This document shows, in pieces, positions 44,177-51,875 of a stretch of DNA of 64,000 nucleotides. The notes under the pieces are model-generated. The model searched no databases. It worked only from the letters and a program-made list of their open reading frames with translations, and had not been told where the DNA came from. A program made the translations under genes and the position numbers. The stretch comes from Pseudoxanthomonas sp. (GTDB lineage: Bacteria; Pseudomonadota; Gammaproteobacteria; Xanthomonadales; Xanthomonadaceae): contig NZ_DASYGY010000004.1 of the NCBI RefSeq assembly GCF_035999195.1, forward strand, positions 496,001-560,000. Direction: 5' to 3'. Each line of letters begins with the position of its first letter. Position 1 is the first letter of the stretch.

Positions 44177-44281
44177 AAGCGAGGAGTGAGTGATGAGGAG
44201 TGAGGAACGAGTGACGGCAGTCGCACATCGATGGCAGGACGGCATCGCCTTTGCTCACTCCTCACTTCTCCCCACTCACAC
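44177..44281. repeat. GAGGAGTGAG-type palindromic repeat between glyA and nrdR
   Basis: The left arm (44182-44208) begins GAGGAGTGAGTGATGAGGAG. The right arm contains CTCACTCCTCACTTCTCCCC (from 44254), about 45 bases away. The arms are degenerate tandem units like those in the elements inside cysNC and rsmH. It fills almost all of the gap and removes any ribosome-binding site for nrdR. Confidence 0.85.
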
Positions 44282-44289
44282 CTGATCCC

Positions 44290-44823
44290 ATGCACTGCCC
44301 CTTCTGCCAGCACACCGATACCCGCGTCATCGACTCGCGCGTCTCCGAAGACGGCGCGACGATCCGTCGCCGGCGCGAGTGCGAGGCGTGCGGGGAGCGG
44401 TTCTCCACGCTGGAGAACATCGAGATCAAGCTGCCGGCGGTCATCAAGGGCGATGGCCGGCGCGATACCTTCGATGCGCGGAAGCTGCGCGCCGGCTTCG
44501 ACCGCGCGCTGCAGAAGCGGCCGGTGTCGGAAGAGCAGATCGAGGCCGCGGTGCGCGCGGTGATCCATGCGATCCGCATGAGCGGCGAGCGCGAGATCGC
44601 GTCGCGCAAGATCGGCGAGTTCGTCATGAACGAGCTGCGCAAGCTGGATCACGTGGGCTACGTGCGCTTCGCCTCGGTCTACCGCAGCTTCGAGGACGTC
44701 GCGGACTTCCGCGACGAGATCGAGAAGCTGGAACGCGATCTGCCGGCCGCCGGCCAGCTGTCCCTGCTGGGCGGCGACGTGGTCCCGTTCGACAAGCACG
44801 CGGACAAGAACAAGAAGCGCTGA
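44290..44823 (+). CDS. nrdR: NrdR transcriptional repressor of ribonucleotide reductase genes
   Basis: 177 residues. The zinc ribbon is MHCPFCQHTDTRVIDSR with the second pair in CEACGERFST, and the ATP-cone follows (VIKGDGRRDTFDARKLRAGF, FVMNELRKLDHVGYVRFASV, YRSFEDVADF). NrdR senses dATP/ATP and represses nrd operons. The ATG at 44290 gives the conserved MHCPFC start but has no ribosome-binding site, as the repeat lies right before it; an in-frame start at 44251 inside the repeat is possible. It opens the nrdR-rib-nusB-thiL run. Confidence 0.95.
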   Translation: MHCPFCQHTDTRVIDSRVSEDGATIRRRRECEACGERFSTLENIEIKLPAVIKGDGRRDTFDARKLRAGFDRALQKRPVSEEQIEAAVRAVIHAIRMSGEREIASRKIGEFVMNELRKLDHVGYVRFASVYRSFEDVADFRDEIEKLERDLPAAGQLSLLGGDVVPFDKHADKNKKR

Positions 44824-44826
44824 GCC

Positions 44827-45345
44827 GTGCGCATCGAAGCGATCGGCCGGCACCCGGCGTGCATCGAATCGCTCGCGCGCTGGCATCACCAGGAGTGGGG
44901 CGCGCTCTACGACGACTGGACGCTGGACGTCGCCACCGCCGAACTGGCCGACCATGCGACGCGGACGTCGGTACCGACCACGTTGCTGCTGATGGACGGC
45001 GAGGACCTGCTGGGTTCGGTCAGTCTGCTGGTGGAAGACGCACCTGCGCTGCAGGATCGCGGCGGTCCGTGGCTGGGCAGCCTGTTCGTGCGACCCGAGG
45101 CGCGCGGACGCGGCGCCGGGCGTCTGCTCGTCGATGCGGCGGTCGCGCATGCCGCACGCGAAGACGTGCAGGTGTTGCGCCTGTTCACGCTCTGGCATGA
45201 GCAGTTCTACGCATCGCTGGGCTGGCAGGCGGAGGAGCGCACGTCGCTGCACGGCACGCCGGTGGTGATCATGTCGATCCGGCCGGCCGACCGTGTGGCG
45301 CATACTGGCGTCCTTTCCGATGCTGTTTGGACGACGCATGACTGA
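44827..45345 (+). CDS. GNAT acetyltransferase
   Basis: 172 residues from GTG 44827, three bases after the nrdR stop. The GNAT core is clear: TTLLLMDGEDLLGSVSLLVE, WLGSLFVRPEARGRGAGRLL (acetyl-CoA loop RPEARGRGAG) and LFTLWHEQFYASLGW. The substrate is unknown. It lies between nrdR and ribD, overlapping ribD by 8 bases, and so is translated with the riboflavin operon, though a role there is not known. Some xanthomonads have a gene here, but I cannot confirm that. Confidence 0.85.
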   Translation: MRIEAIGRHPACIESLARWHHQEWGALYDDWTLDVATAELADHATRTSVPTTLLLMDGEDLLGSVSLLVEDAPALQDRGGPWLGSLFVRPEARGRGAGRLLVDAAVAHAAREDVQVLRLFTLWHEQFYASLGWQAEERTSLHGTPVVIMSIRPADRVAHTGVLSDAVWTTHD

Positions 45346-46435
45346 TACCGCCTTCTCCGCGTTCGACCACCAGTGCATGGCGCGCGCGCTGCGGCTGGCC
45401 GAGCGCGGTGCGTACACGACGCGCCCGAACCCGATGGTCGGCTGCGTGATCGTGCAGGGGGATGGGATCGTCGGTGAAGGTTGGCACCAGAAGGCGGGTG
45501 GGCCGCACGCGGAGGTGTTCGCGCTGCAGGCGGCAGGCGAACGCGCGAAGGGCGCGACCGCCTACGTCACGCTGGAGCCTTGCGCGCATACCGGCAGGAC
45601 GGGACCGTGCGCGGAAGCCCTGGTCGCTGCCGGCGTGACGCGCGTGGTCGCGGCGATGCGCGATCCGTTTCCGCAGGTCGACGGGGCCGGCTTCGACCGG
45701 TTGCGTGCGGCCGGCATCGTGGTGCAGTCCGGGCTGATGGAGGCGCAGGCGCGGCGCCTGAACCGCGGCTTCCTCTCGCGTGTCGAGCGGGGCCGGCCGT
45801 GGATGCGGGTGAAGCTGGCGACCAGCCTGGATGGCCGTACCGCGATGGCGAACGGCGATTCCAAGTGGATCAGCGGCGAAGCCTCGCGCCGCGACGTGAT
45901 GCGCTGGCGTGCGCGGGCCGGTGCCATCCTCACCGGGGCCGGAACGGTGCTGGCGGACGACCCGTCGTTGACGGTGCGCTTCGGCGACGACACCGCCTTC
46001 GAGCCGCCGCTGCGGGTGGTGCTCGATCCCGGCCTGGCCACCGTGGCCCGCGGCAACGTGCGCCAGGGCGAGGCGCCCACGCTCTACGTGCATACCGCCG
46101 AGGCGAAGCCGCCGCGCGATGTCGAGGTGCAACGCGTGGTGGCGCCGGCGACCGGCAGCAACTTCAACCTGAAGGCGGTGCTGGAACTGCTGGCGGCGCG
46201 CGGCATCAACGAAGTGCACGCCGAAGCCGGCGCCACGCTGGCGGGTGCGTTCCTGGCGGCGGGACTGGCCGACGAGGTGCTGCTGTACATGGCGCCGGTG
46301 CTGCTGGGCGACCAGGCACGACCGCTGTTCGGCGGGCTGGGCATCCAGGCGATGGCCGACCGGCTGCGGCTGGAGATTGTCGACAGCCGCTCGATTGGCG
46401 AAGATCACCGCCTCCTGCTGCAACCCGCCCGCTGA
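45338..46435 (+). CDS. ribD: bifunctional riboflavin deaminase/reductase
   Basis: 365 residues. The N-terminal deaminase (1-145) has the zinc site GPHAEVFAL and EPCAHTGRTGPCAEAL. The C-terminal reductase (150-365) has KLATSLDGRTAMANGDSKWI, DPSLTVR and EAGATLAGAF. It makes 5-amino-6-ribitylamino-uracil phosphate from the GTP cyclohydrolase II product. The ATG at 45338 overlaps the GNAT gene. The FMN riboswitch is downstream of this gene (47.3 kb), so ribD is not under it. Confidence 0.94.
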   Translation: MTDTAFSAFDHQCMARALRLAERGAYTTRPNPMVGCVIVQGDGIVGEGWHQKAGGPHAEVFALQAAGERAKGATAYVTLEPCAHTGRTGPCAEALVAAGVTRVVAAMRDPFPQVDGAGFDRLRAAGIVVQSGLMEAQARRLNRGFLSRVERGRPWMRVKLATSLDGRTAMANGDSKWISGEASRRDVMRWRARAGAILTGAGTVLADDPSLTVRFGDDTAFEPPLRVVLDPGLATVARGNVRQGEAPTLYVHTAEAKPPRDVEVQRVVAPATGSNFNLKAVLELLAARGINEVHAEAGATLAGAFLAAGLADEVLLYMAPVLLGDQARPLFGGLGIQAMADRLRLEIVDSRSIGEDHRLLLQPAR

Positions 46436-46447
46436 CCGCCCGCCAGA

Positions 46448-47206
46448 ATGGCTTTCAAGGATCATTTTTCCGGCGTCGCCGACGTCTACCTCGCTTCGCG
46501 CCCCACCTATCCGGAGGCGCTGTACGACGTGATCGCCGCGGCCGTGCCGGGCAGCGCACGGGTCTGGGAGCCGGGGGCCGGCAGCGGCCAGGCCACGCGC
46601 GGCCTGGCGGCGCGCTTCGCCCATGTCCATGCCACCGATCCCAGCACCGCGCAGATCGAGCGCCACTGGGCCAGGGGCGAACCGGGGAGCAACGTCAGCC
46701 TGGCCGTCGAGGCGGGGGAAACCACCGCGCTGGCCGACGGCAGCGTGGACCTGGTGGCGGTGGCGCAGGCGCTGCACTGGTTCGATCGTTACCGCTTCTT
46801 CGCCACCTGCGAGCGCGTGCTGCGGCCGGGCGGCGTGCTGGCGGCGTGGACGTACCAGGACATCATCTTCGAGGACGACCTGGCCGAGGTGGCCGAGAAG
46901 GTCCGCGACGACATCGACCCGTACTGGCCGCCCGAGCGCGCCGACGTGGACATGGGCTACGGCGACTACGTGTGGCCGTTCGAGTTCGTGCCCACGCCGC
47001 GCCTGTGGCTGACCGCCGAATGGAACCTGCCCACGCTGCTGGGCTATTTCGGCAGCCTGTCGGCGACCGGCAGCTACCGCGCGGCCACCGGCGAGGATCC
47101 GGTCTATGCCCACACGCCGGCCTTGGCCGAGGTGTGGGGCGATCCGCAGCGCGTGCGCACCATGCGCTGGCCGCTGATCCTGCACCTCCGCCGCAAGCCG
47201 GCCTGA
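46448..47206 (+). CDS. class I SAM-dependent methyltransferase
   Basis: 252 residues. It has a Methyltransf_11-type fold: FSGVADVYLASRPTYPEALY, the SAM loop VWEPGAGSGQATRGLA, HATDPSTAQIERHW and the motif after strand 4 LVAVAQALHWFDRYRF. It resembles the UbiE/YcgJ-like family with the ADVY...RPTYP start. The substrate is unknown. It lies 12 bases after ribD and 86 bases before the FMN riboswitch, in the same direction. Confidence 0.86.
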   Translation: MAFKDHFSGVADVYLASRPTYPEALYDVIAAAVPGSARVWEPGAGSGQATRGLAARFAHVHATDPSTAQIERHWARGEPGSNVSLAVEAGETTALADGSVDLVAVAQALHWFDRYRFFATCERVLRPGGVLAAWTYQDIIFEDDLAEVAEKVRDDIDPYWPPERADVDMGYGDYVWPFEFVPTPRLWLTAEWNLPTLLGYFGSLSATGSYRAATGEDPVYAHTPALAEVWGDPQRVRTMRWPLILHLRRKPA

Positions 47207-47292
47207 CACCGCTGCGGAACACTCCGTTCGCCGGCCTGCGCCGGGGCCGGCGTGTAGAATGCGTGGGCCGGTCCGCCGGTACACCACCAACG

Positions 47293-47457
47293 ACGTCTTC
47301 AGGGCGGGGTGCGATTCCCCACCGGCGGTAGGTCGCCCAGCGACGAGCCCGCGAGCGCCTTGGGCACCCTGCGAGTCCCTCGCACAGGTCGCCGGAGGGT
47401 CAGCAGATCCGGTCGGATGCCGGAGCCGACGGTCATAGTCCGGATGAAAGAAGACGG
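47293..47457 (+). promoter_or_regulatory. FMN riboswitch (RFN element)
   Basis: The conserved RFN sequence is present in order: TCTTCAGGGCGGGGTGCGAT, CCCCACCGGCGGTAGGTC, GAGCCCGCGAGCG, GGTCAGCAGATCCGG, GATGCCGGAGCCGACGGTC and AGTCCGGATGAAAGAAGA. The ends CGTCTTC and GAAGACG pair to form P1. It lies 140 bases upstream of ribE and controls it by FMN, through termination or by hiding the ribosome-binding site. The gap after the aptamer has no clear terminator, so translational control is more likely. Confidence 0.97.
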
Positions 47458-47597
47458 CATCGCCGAACCGCGCGCAAGCGCGGCGTCGTGCGCCTGCCTT
47501 CGTGCCCGGAGGCGTCTCCGCTTTGCTTTCGCGAGAGACGCTGCATGCCTTACACGCTTCCCATCGCTTTCCCCGTCCTCCTGCAGGAGGCCTGCTG

Positions 47598-48191
47598 ATG
47601 TTCACCGGCATCATCGAAGGCGTCGGCCGCATCGCGGCGCTGGAACCCGTCGGCGGCGATGTCCGCCTGACCGTGGCCGTGGGCACGCTGCCGTTTGACG
47701 CCGTGCAGCTCGGCGAGAGCATCGCGGTGAACGGCGTGTGCCTGACCGTGGTCGCGTTCGACGTCGCCAGCTTCCAGGCCGATGCGTCCACCGAGACGCT
47801 GTCGCTGACCACGCTCGGCGGCCTGGCCGCAGGCGCGCTGGTGAACCTGGAGCGCGCCATGCGCCCGACCGATCGCCTCGGCGGTCACCTGGTCAGCGGC
47901 CATGTCGACGGTATCGGCCGCGTGCTGTCGGTGCACGAGGATGCGCGCGCGCAGCGCTGGCGATTCGCCGCACCGGCACCGCTGTCGAAGTACATCGCGA
48001 AGAAGGGCTCGATCTGTGTCGACGGCGTCAGCCTGACCGTCAACGAGGTGGACGATGAGGGATTCGAGGTCGCGCTGATCCCGCACACCGTGTCGCATAC
48101 CGCGTTCTCGCAGACCGTCGTGGGCGATGCGGTGAACCTGGAAATCGACCTGGTGGCGCGCTACGTGGAGCGCCTGCTGGGCGCGCGCTGA
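47598..48191 (+). CDS. ribE: riboflavin synthase alpha chain
   Basis: 197 residues. It dismutates two 6,7-dimethyl-8-ribityllumazines to riboflavin. The two similar barrels begin MFTGIIEGVGRIAAL and HVDGIGRVLSVHED. NGVCLTVVAF and DGVSLTVNEV are the paired active-site strands, with RLGGHLVSGHVDG at the domain joint. A strong CAGGAGG site precedes the ATG at 47598, and an upstream frame to 47502 is riboswitch-region noise. It is the first gene after the FMN riboswitch. A palindrome lies between it and ribBA. Confidence 0.96.
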   Translation: MFTGIIEGVGRIAALEPVGGDVRLTVAVGTLPFDAVQLGESIAVNGVCLTVVAFDVASFQADASTETLSLTTLGGLAAGALVNLERAMRPTDRLGGHLVSGHVDGIGRVLSVHEDARAQRWRFAAPAPLSKYIAKKGSICVDGVSLTVNEVDDEGFEVALIPHTVSHTAFSQTVVGDAVNLEIDLVARYVERLLGAR

Positions 48192-48236
48192 GTGGCGTCC
48201 GACCCCTCAATCGACACCGTCTCCTCCGCCTTGATA

Positions 48237-48328
48237 CCAGCGAACGCCGGGATCCACGCTGACGTTTTTGCATCGCTGCCAAGACAGACGAAGCATCAAG
48301 ATCAAGATGGATCCCAGCGGTCGCTGGG
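48237..48328. repeat. palindromic repeat between ribE and ribBA
   Basis: CCAGCGAACGCCGGGATCCA (48237-48256) pairs with TGGATCCCAGCGGTCGCTGG (48309-48328), 18 of 20 positions, across 52 bases. The outer end GGGATGACG resembles the array elements at 7.2 kb. It sits in the transcript of the riboflavin operon and could change the balance between ribE and ribBA. Confidence 0.8.
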
Positions 48329-48364
48329 ATGACGATTCCCTCTCTGTTATCCGAGCACCGAAAG

Positions 48365-49459
48365 ATGGCTTTTTCCCCGATCCCCGAACTCCTTGAAGAG
48401 ATCCGCAACGGCCGCATGGTCGTCATCGTCGACGACGAGGACCGCGAGAACGAAGGCGACCTGATCATGGCGGCCGAGCTGGTCAAGCCGTCGGACATCA
48501 ACTTCATGGTCACCCACGCGCGCGGCCTGGTGTGCCTGTCGCTGACGCGCGAGCGCTGCACGCAGCTGGGCCTGGCGCCGATGGTGCAGACCAACACGGC
48601 GCAGTTCCACACCAACTTCACCGTCAGCATCGAAGCGGCCGAGGGCGTCACCACCGGCATTTCCGCCTACGACCGCGCGCATACGGTGCGCACCGCCGTG
48701 CGACCGGATGCGAAACCGAGCGACCTCAGCCAGCCCGGCCACATCTTCCCGCTGATCGCCCAGCCTGGCGGCGTGCTGACGCGCGCCGGCCACACCGAGG
48801 CGGCCAGTGACCTGCCACTGCTGGCCGGTCTGGAGCCCGCCGGCGTGCTGGTGGAAGTGCTCAATCCCGATGGCAGCATGGCGCGTCGCCCGCAGCTGGA
48901 AGTGTTCGCGCGCGAGCACGGGCTGAAGATGGGGTCGATCGCCGACCTGATCGCCTACCGGCTGGCCACCGAGCACACCGTGGAGCGCATCGACGAGCGC
49001 GCCATCGACACCGAGTTCGGACCGTTCCGGCTGGTGACCTACCGCGACCGCATCGCCCACGACCTGCACTTCGCGCTGGTCCTCGGCAGCCCCGACAAGG
49101 CCACGCCGACGCTGGTGCGCGTGCAGGTGGAGAACCCGCTGAGCGACCTGCTGCACTGGCGGCGTGACGATTTCGGCGTGCACGCCACCGACGCGCTGCG
49201 TGCGATCGCCAGCGAAGGGCAGGGCGTGATGGTGGTGCTGTCCGAGCCGCGCAGCGCCGATGCGCTGCTGGCGCGCCTGCGCAAGCAACCCGAGGTGCAG
49301 GCCAACGCCAAGGATGTCGGCCAATGGCGCCGCAATGGCGCCGGCGCGCAGATCCTGGCCGACCTGGGCCTGGGCCAGCTGCGGGTGTTGGGCACGCCGC
49401 GGCGGCAGGTCGGCCTGGCCGGGTTCGGCCTGGACGTGGTCGAGTACGTCCAGCCCTGA
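48365..49459 (+). CDS. ribBA: DHBP synthase fused to a degenerate GTP cyclohydrolase II-like domain
   Basis: 364 residues. The N-terminal part (1-205) is a normal 3,4-dihydroxy-2-butanone 4-phosphate synthase: VVIVDDEDRENEGDLIMAAE, MVTHARGLVCLS, TGISAYDRAHTV and FPLIAQPGGVLTRAGHTEAA. The C-terminal part aligns in place with RibA, but the zinc cysteines of the SxxCxxGDxFxSxRCDCG region are absent (LVLGSPDKATPTLVRVQVEN instead). That half should therefore not hydrolyse GTP, and a separate ribA is expected elsewhere. The ATG at 48365 gives the family start MAFSPIPELLEEIRNGRMVV. Confidence 0.93.
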   Translation: MAFSPIPELLEEIRNGRMVVIVDDEDRENEGDLIMAAELVKPSDINFMVTHARGLVCLSLTRERCTQLGLAPMVQTNTAQFHTNFTVSIEAAEGVTTGISAYDRAHTVRTAVRPDAKPSDLSQPGHIFPLIAQPGGVLTRAGHTEAASDLPLLAGLEPAGVLVEVLNPDGSMARRPQLEVFAREHGLKMGSIADLIAYRLATEHTVERIDERAIDTEFGPFRLVTYRDRIAHDLHFALVLGSPDKATPTLVRVQVENPLSDLLHWRRDDFGVHATDALRAIASEGQGVMVVLSEPRSADALLARLRKQPEVQANAKDVGQWRRNGAGAQILADLGLGQLRVLGTPRRQVGLAGFGLDVVEYVQP

Positions 49460-49521
49460 CCGCCGGAACGGACCCGCCGCCGCCGCGGCTGCTAGACTTC
49501 CCCACCCCCAAGGAACCTGCC

Positions 49522-49989
49522 ATGTCCCACTACGAAGGCGATCTGCGCGCGCCCGACGGCGCCCGCTTCGCGATCATCGCCAGCCGCTGGAACCCGCGCA
49601 TCACCGACGTGCTGGTGGCCGGCGCGCGCGAAAGCCTGGCCGGCAACGGCGTGGGCGAGGATGCGATCGACGTGGTGCGCGTGCCGGGTGCCTGGGAAAT
49701 CCCGCTGGTCGCCGCACGCCTGGCCGCCAGTGGCGACCACGCGGCCATCATCGCGCTGGGCTGCGTGATCCGTGGCGACACCCGCCACTACGAACATGTC
49801 GCCGACCGCTGCGCCGAGGGCCTGATGCGCGTGCAGCTGGACACCGGCGTGCCGGTGCTCAACGGCGTGCTGGCGGTGGAGCGCATCGAGGACGCCGAAG
49901 CGCGCGCCGGCGGCAGCCATGGCAACAAGGGCGAGGAAGCCGCGCTGGCCGCCATCGAGATGGCGCACCTGCTGTCGCGGTTCTCCTGA
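49522..49989 (+). CDS. ribH: 6,7-dimethyl-8-ribityllumazine synthase
   Basis: 155 residues. It joins the RibBA and RibD products to form lumazine. Family marks: FAIIASRWNPRITDVLVAGA, VVRVPGAWEIPLVA, IALGCVIRGDTRHYEHVADR and PVLNGVLAVERIEDAEARAG. The usual T(E/D)T turn appears as VE-RIE. An AAGGA site precedes the ATG at 49522. It lies between ribBA and nusB in the operon. The protein should assemble into pentamers or 60-mers. Confidence 0.96.
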   Translation: MSHYEGDLRAPDGARFAIIASRWNPRITDVLVAGARESLAGNGVGEDAIDVVRVPGAWEIPLVAARLAASGDHAAIIALGCVIRGDTRHYEHVADRCAEGLMRVQLDTGVPVLNGVLAVERIEDAEARAGGSHGNKGEEAALAAIEMAHLLSRFS

Positions 49990-50031
49990 TCCCGATCCGA
50001 TAACCCGAATACCCGCAGTCGAGGAGCCGAC

Positions 50032-50499
50032 GTGAGCCGACATCAACATCCCCACCGCAAGGACGGCGTCGATCCGGTCACGCGCGCGCGCGCGCGTCGT
50101 CGTGCGCTGCAGGCCGTGTATGCGTGGCAGATGTCGGGCGGCGAAGTCGGCCAGGTGATCGCGCAGTTCGCGCACGAGCAGGCGCACGAGATCGCCGATC
50201 TGGAGTACTTCGAGGACCTGGTGCGCGGCGTCGTCCGCCATCGCGCTACTTTGGATGAGGCGCTGCTGCCGTTCCTCGACCGCACGGTGGAGGAAGTCGA
50301 TCCGATCGAGCGCGCGGTACTGCGCATCGCCGCCTACGAACTGATCCACCGCCTCGACGTGCCGTACCGCGTGGTGCTGAACGAGGCGATCGAAACCGCC
50401 AAGCGGTTCGGCTCCGAACACGGCCACACCTACATCAACGGCGTGCTCGACCATGCTGCCGTCGAATGGCGCCCCGCCGAGGCGCAGGCGCGCCGCTGA
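50032..50499 (+). CDS. nusB: transcription antitermination factor NusB
   Basis: 155 residues from GTG 50032 (a GAGG site upstream). NusB binds boxA RNA with NusE and protects rRNA transcription from termination. Marks are RARARRRALQAVYAWQMSGG, the acidic helix QAHEIADLEYFEDLVRGVV and the C-terminal VDPIERAVLRIAAYELIHRL, DVPYRVVLNEAIETAKRFG and YINGVLDHAA. ribH-nusB-thiL order is conserved in many proteobacteria. A small helix-hairpin-helix gene is inserted before thiL. Confidence 0.96.
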   Translation: MSRHQHPHRKDGVDPVTRARARRRALQAVYAWQMSGGEVGQVIAQFAHEQAHEIADLEYFEDLVRGVVRHRATLDEALLPFLDRTVEEVDPIERAVLRIAAYELIHRLDVPYRVVLNEAIETAKRFGSEHGHTYINGVLDHAAVEWRPAEAQARR

Positions 50500-50500
50500 C

Positions 50501-50752
50501 GTGTCGGCCGGCGACGCGCGCTTTTCCGCCGACGAACGCGACGCGCTGCTCGCGCTGAAGGGCGTCGGCCCCACCGTCGTGCAACGGCTGGAACAGATGG
50601 GCATTGCCTCGCTGCGGCAACTGGCAGCGGCCGAGCCGTCCGAGATCGTCGCCGGCGCGGCCGGCCTCACCGGTTCCACCTGCTGGAAGAACAGCCCGCA
50701 GGCACGCGCGGCGATCCAGTCCGCCGTCGACTTCGCGCGATCGCGCACCTGA
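50501..50752 (+). CDS. small helix-hairpin-helix protein
   Basis: 83 residues from GTG 50501, one base after the nusB stop. LLALKGVGPTVVQRLEQMGI followed by ASLRQLAAAEPSEI is a double helix-hairpin-helix pattern of the kind in DUF4332 and TfoX C-terminal proteins. It has no other domain. It overlaps no neighbour and is followed by thiL after 7 bases. Small stand-alone HhH proteins may bind DNA or nucleic-acid ends; no function is known. An upstream start at 50453 would overlap nusB. Confidence 0.65.
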   Translation: MSAGDARFSADERDALLALKGVGPTVVQRLEQMGIASLRQLAAAEPSEIVAGAAGLTGSTCWKNSPQARAAIQSAVDFARSRT

Positions 50753-50759
50753 CGCCGCC

Positions 50760-51713
50760 ATGGCAGCCGGCGAGTTCGACCTGATCGCCCGCATCCGCGC
50801 ACGCGCGGGCACGCGCGATGACATCGTGCTCGGCATCGGTGACGACGCCGCGCTGCTGGCGCCGCCGCCCGGGCGGCAGCTCGTCGTCACCGCCGACACC
50901 TTGAATGCCGGCGTCCATTTTCCGGCCGGCACCGCGCCGGCCGACATCGGCTGGAAGGCGCTGGCGGTCAACCTGTCCGACCTCGCTTCGATGGGCGCGG
51001 AGCCAGCGTGGTGCACGCTGTCGCTGTCGTTGCCGCAGTCCGATACGGTTTGGATCGACGGCTTTCTCGACGGTTTCCTTGCGCTGGCCGGCGAGCACGG
51101 CATCGTGCTGGTGGGCGGTGATACGACGCGCGGCCCGCTGTCGGTGTCGGTGACCGCGATGGGATTCGTCGATGCCGGGCGTGCGCTGCGTCGTGACGGC
51201 GCGCGCGTCGGGGACGATGTCTGGATAACCGGGACGCTGGGCGATGCGGCGGGCGCGCTGGCACTGCTGGAACGCGACCCTGCCCATGCGCTGCGTACGC
51301 GGCTGGACCGGCCCACGCCGCGCGTGCGCGCAGGGCTCGCACTGGTCGGCCTGGCGAATGCCTGCGTCGACGTGTCCGACGGCCTGCTCGCCGACCTCGG
51401 CCACATCGCATCGCGCAGCGGCGTGGCCGCGCAGGTCGAGGTCGATGCCTTGCCGGTGTCGGAGGCCTTGCGGGCCGCGTTCGATGAAGTGACCCGCACT
51501 GCCATGCAGGCCAGCGGTGGCGACGACTACGAACTCTGCTTCACCGCGCCGGTCGATGCGCGCGAGCACGTGGAAGCACTCTCATCGCAGCTCGACCTGC
51601 GGATCACCCGCATCGGCCGCATGGTGGCAGGCGAGGGTGTACAGGCGTTGCGTGCCGATGGCCGGCCCTGGTCGTCCGCGCGGCGTGGATACGATCACTT
51701 CGCGGCGCCGTGA
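50760..51713 (+). CDS. thiL: thiamine-monophosphate kinase
   Basis: 317 residues. It phosphorylates thiamine monophosphate to the active diphosphate. Family marks: IVLGIGDDAALLAPP, VVTADTLNAGVHF, GWKALAVNLSDLASMGAEPA, LVGGDTTRGPLSVSVTAMG, ACVDVSDGLLADLGHIA and ASGGDDYELCFTAP. The ATG at 50760 follows the HhH gene by 7 bases. The usual next gene pgpA is missing; a REP pair follows and the next gene is on the other strand. Confidence 0.95.
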   Translation: MAAGEFDLIARIRARAGTRDDIVLGIGDDAALLAPPPGRQLVVTADTLNAGVHFPAGTAPADIGWKALAVNLSDLASMGAEPAWCTLSLSLPQSDTVWIDGFLDGFLALAGEHGIVLVGGDTTRGPLSVSVTAMGFVDAGRALRRDGARVGDDVWITGTLGDAAGALALLERDPAHALRTRLDRPTPRVRAGLALVGLANACVDVSDGLLADLGHIASRSGVAAQVEVDALPVSEALRAAFDEVTRTAMQASGGDDYELCFTAPVDAREHVEALSSQLDLRITRIGRMVAGEGVQALRADGRPWSSARRGYDHFAAP

Positions 51714-51727
51714 ACATGCCTGTGGAT

Positions 51728-51870
51728 GTGGGAGCGACGTAAGTCGCGATCGCTTCCCGGCAGCAATACCGCCTGCAACAACGAAAACGCGCCGCAGTAC
51801 ACGCGCAACGCGAATGACCGGATCTTCGCGCAGAGGTTGGGTTTCCGATCGCGACTTACGTCGCTCCCAC
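51728..51870. repeat. REP-like inverted pair (25-bp arms) after thiL
   Basis: GTGGGAGCGACGTAAGTCGC begins at 51728. The 25-base arm is exactly complementary to 51846-51870, with 93 bases between. Same family as at 11940 and 22969. It sits between the convergent thiL and FAD-oxidase genes. Confidence 0.92.
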
Positions 51871-51875
51871 AGTAT

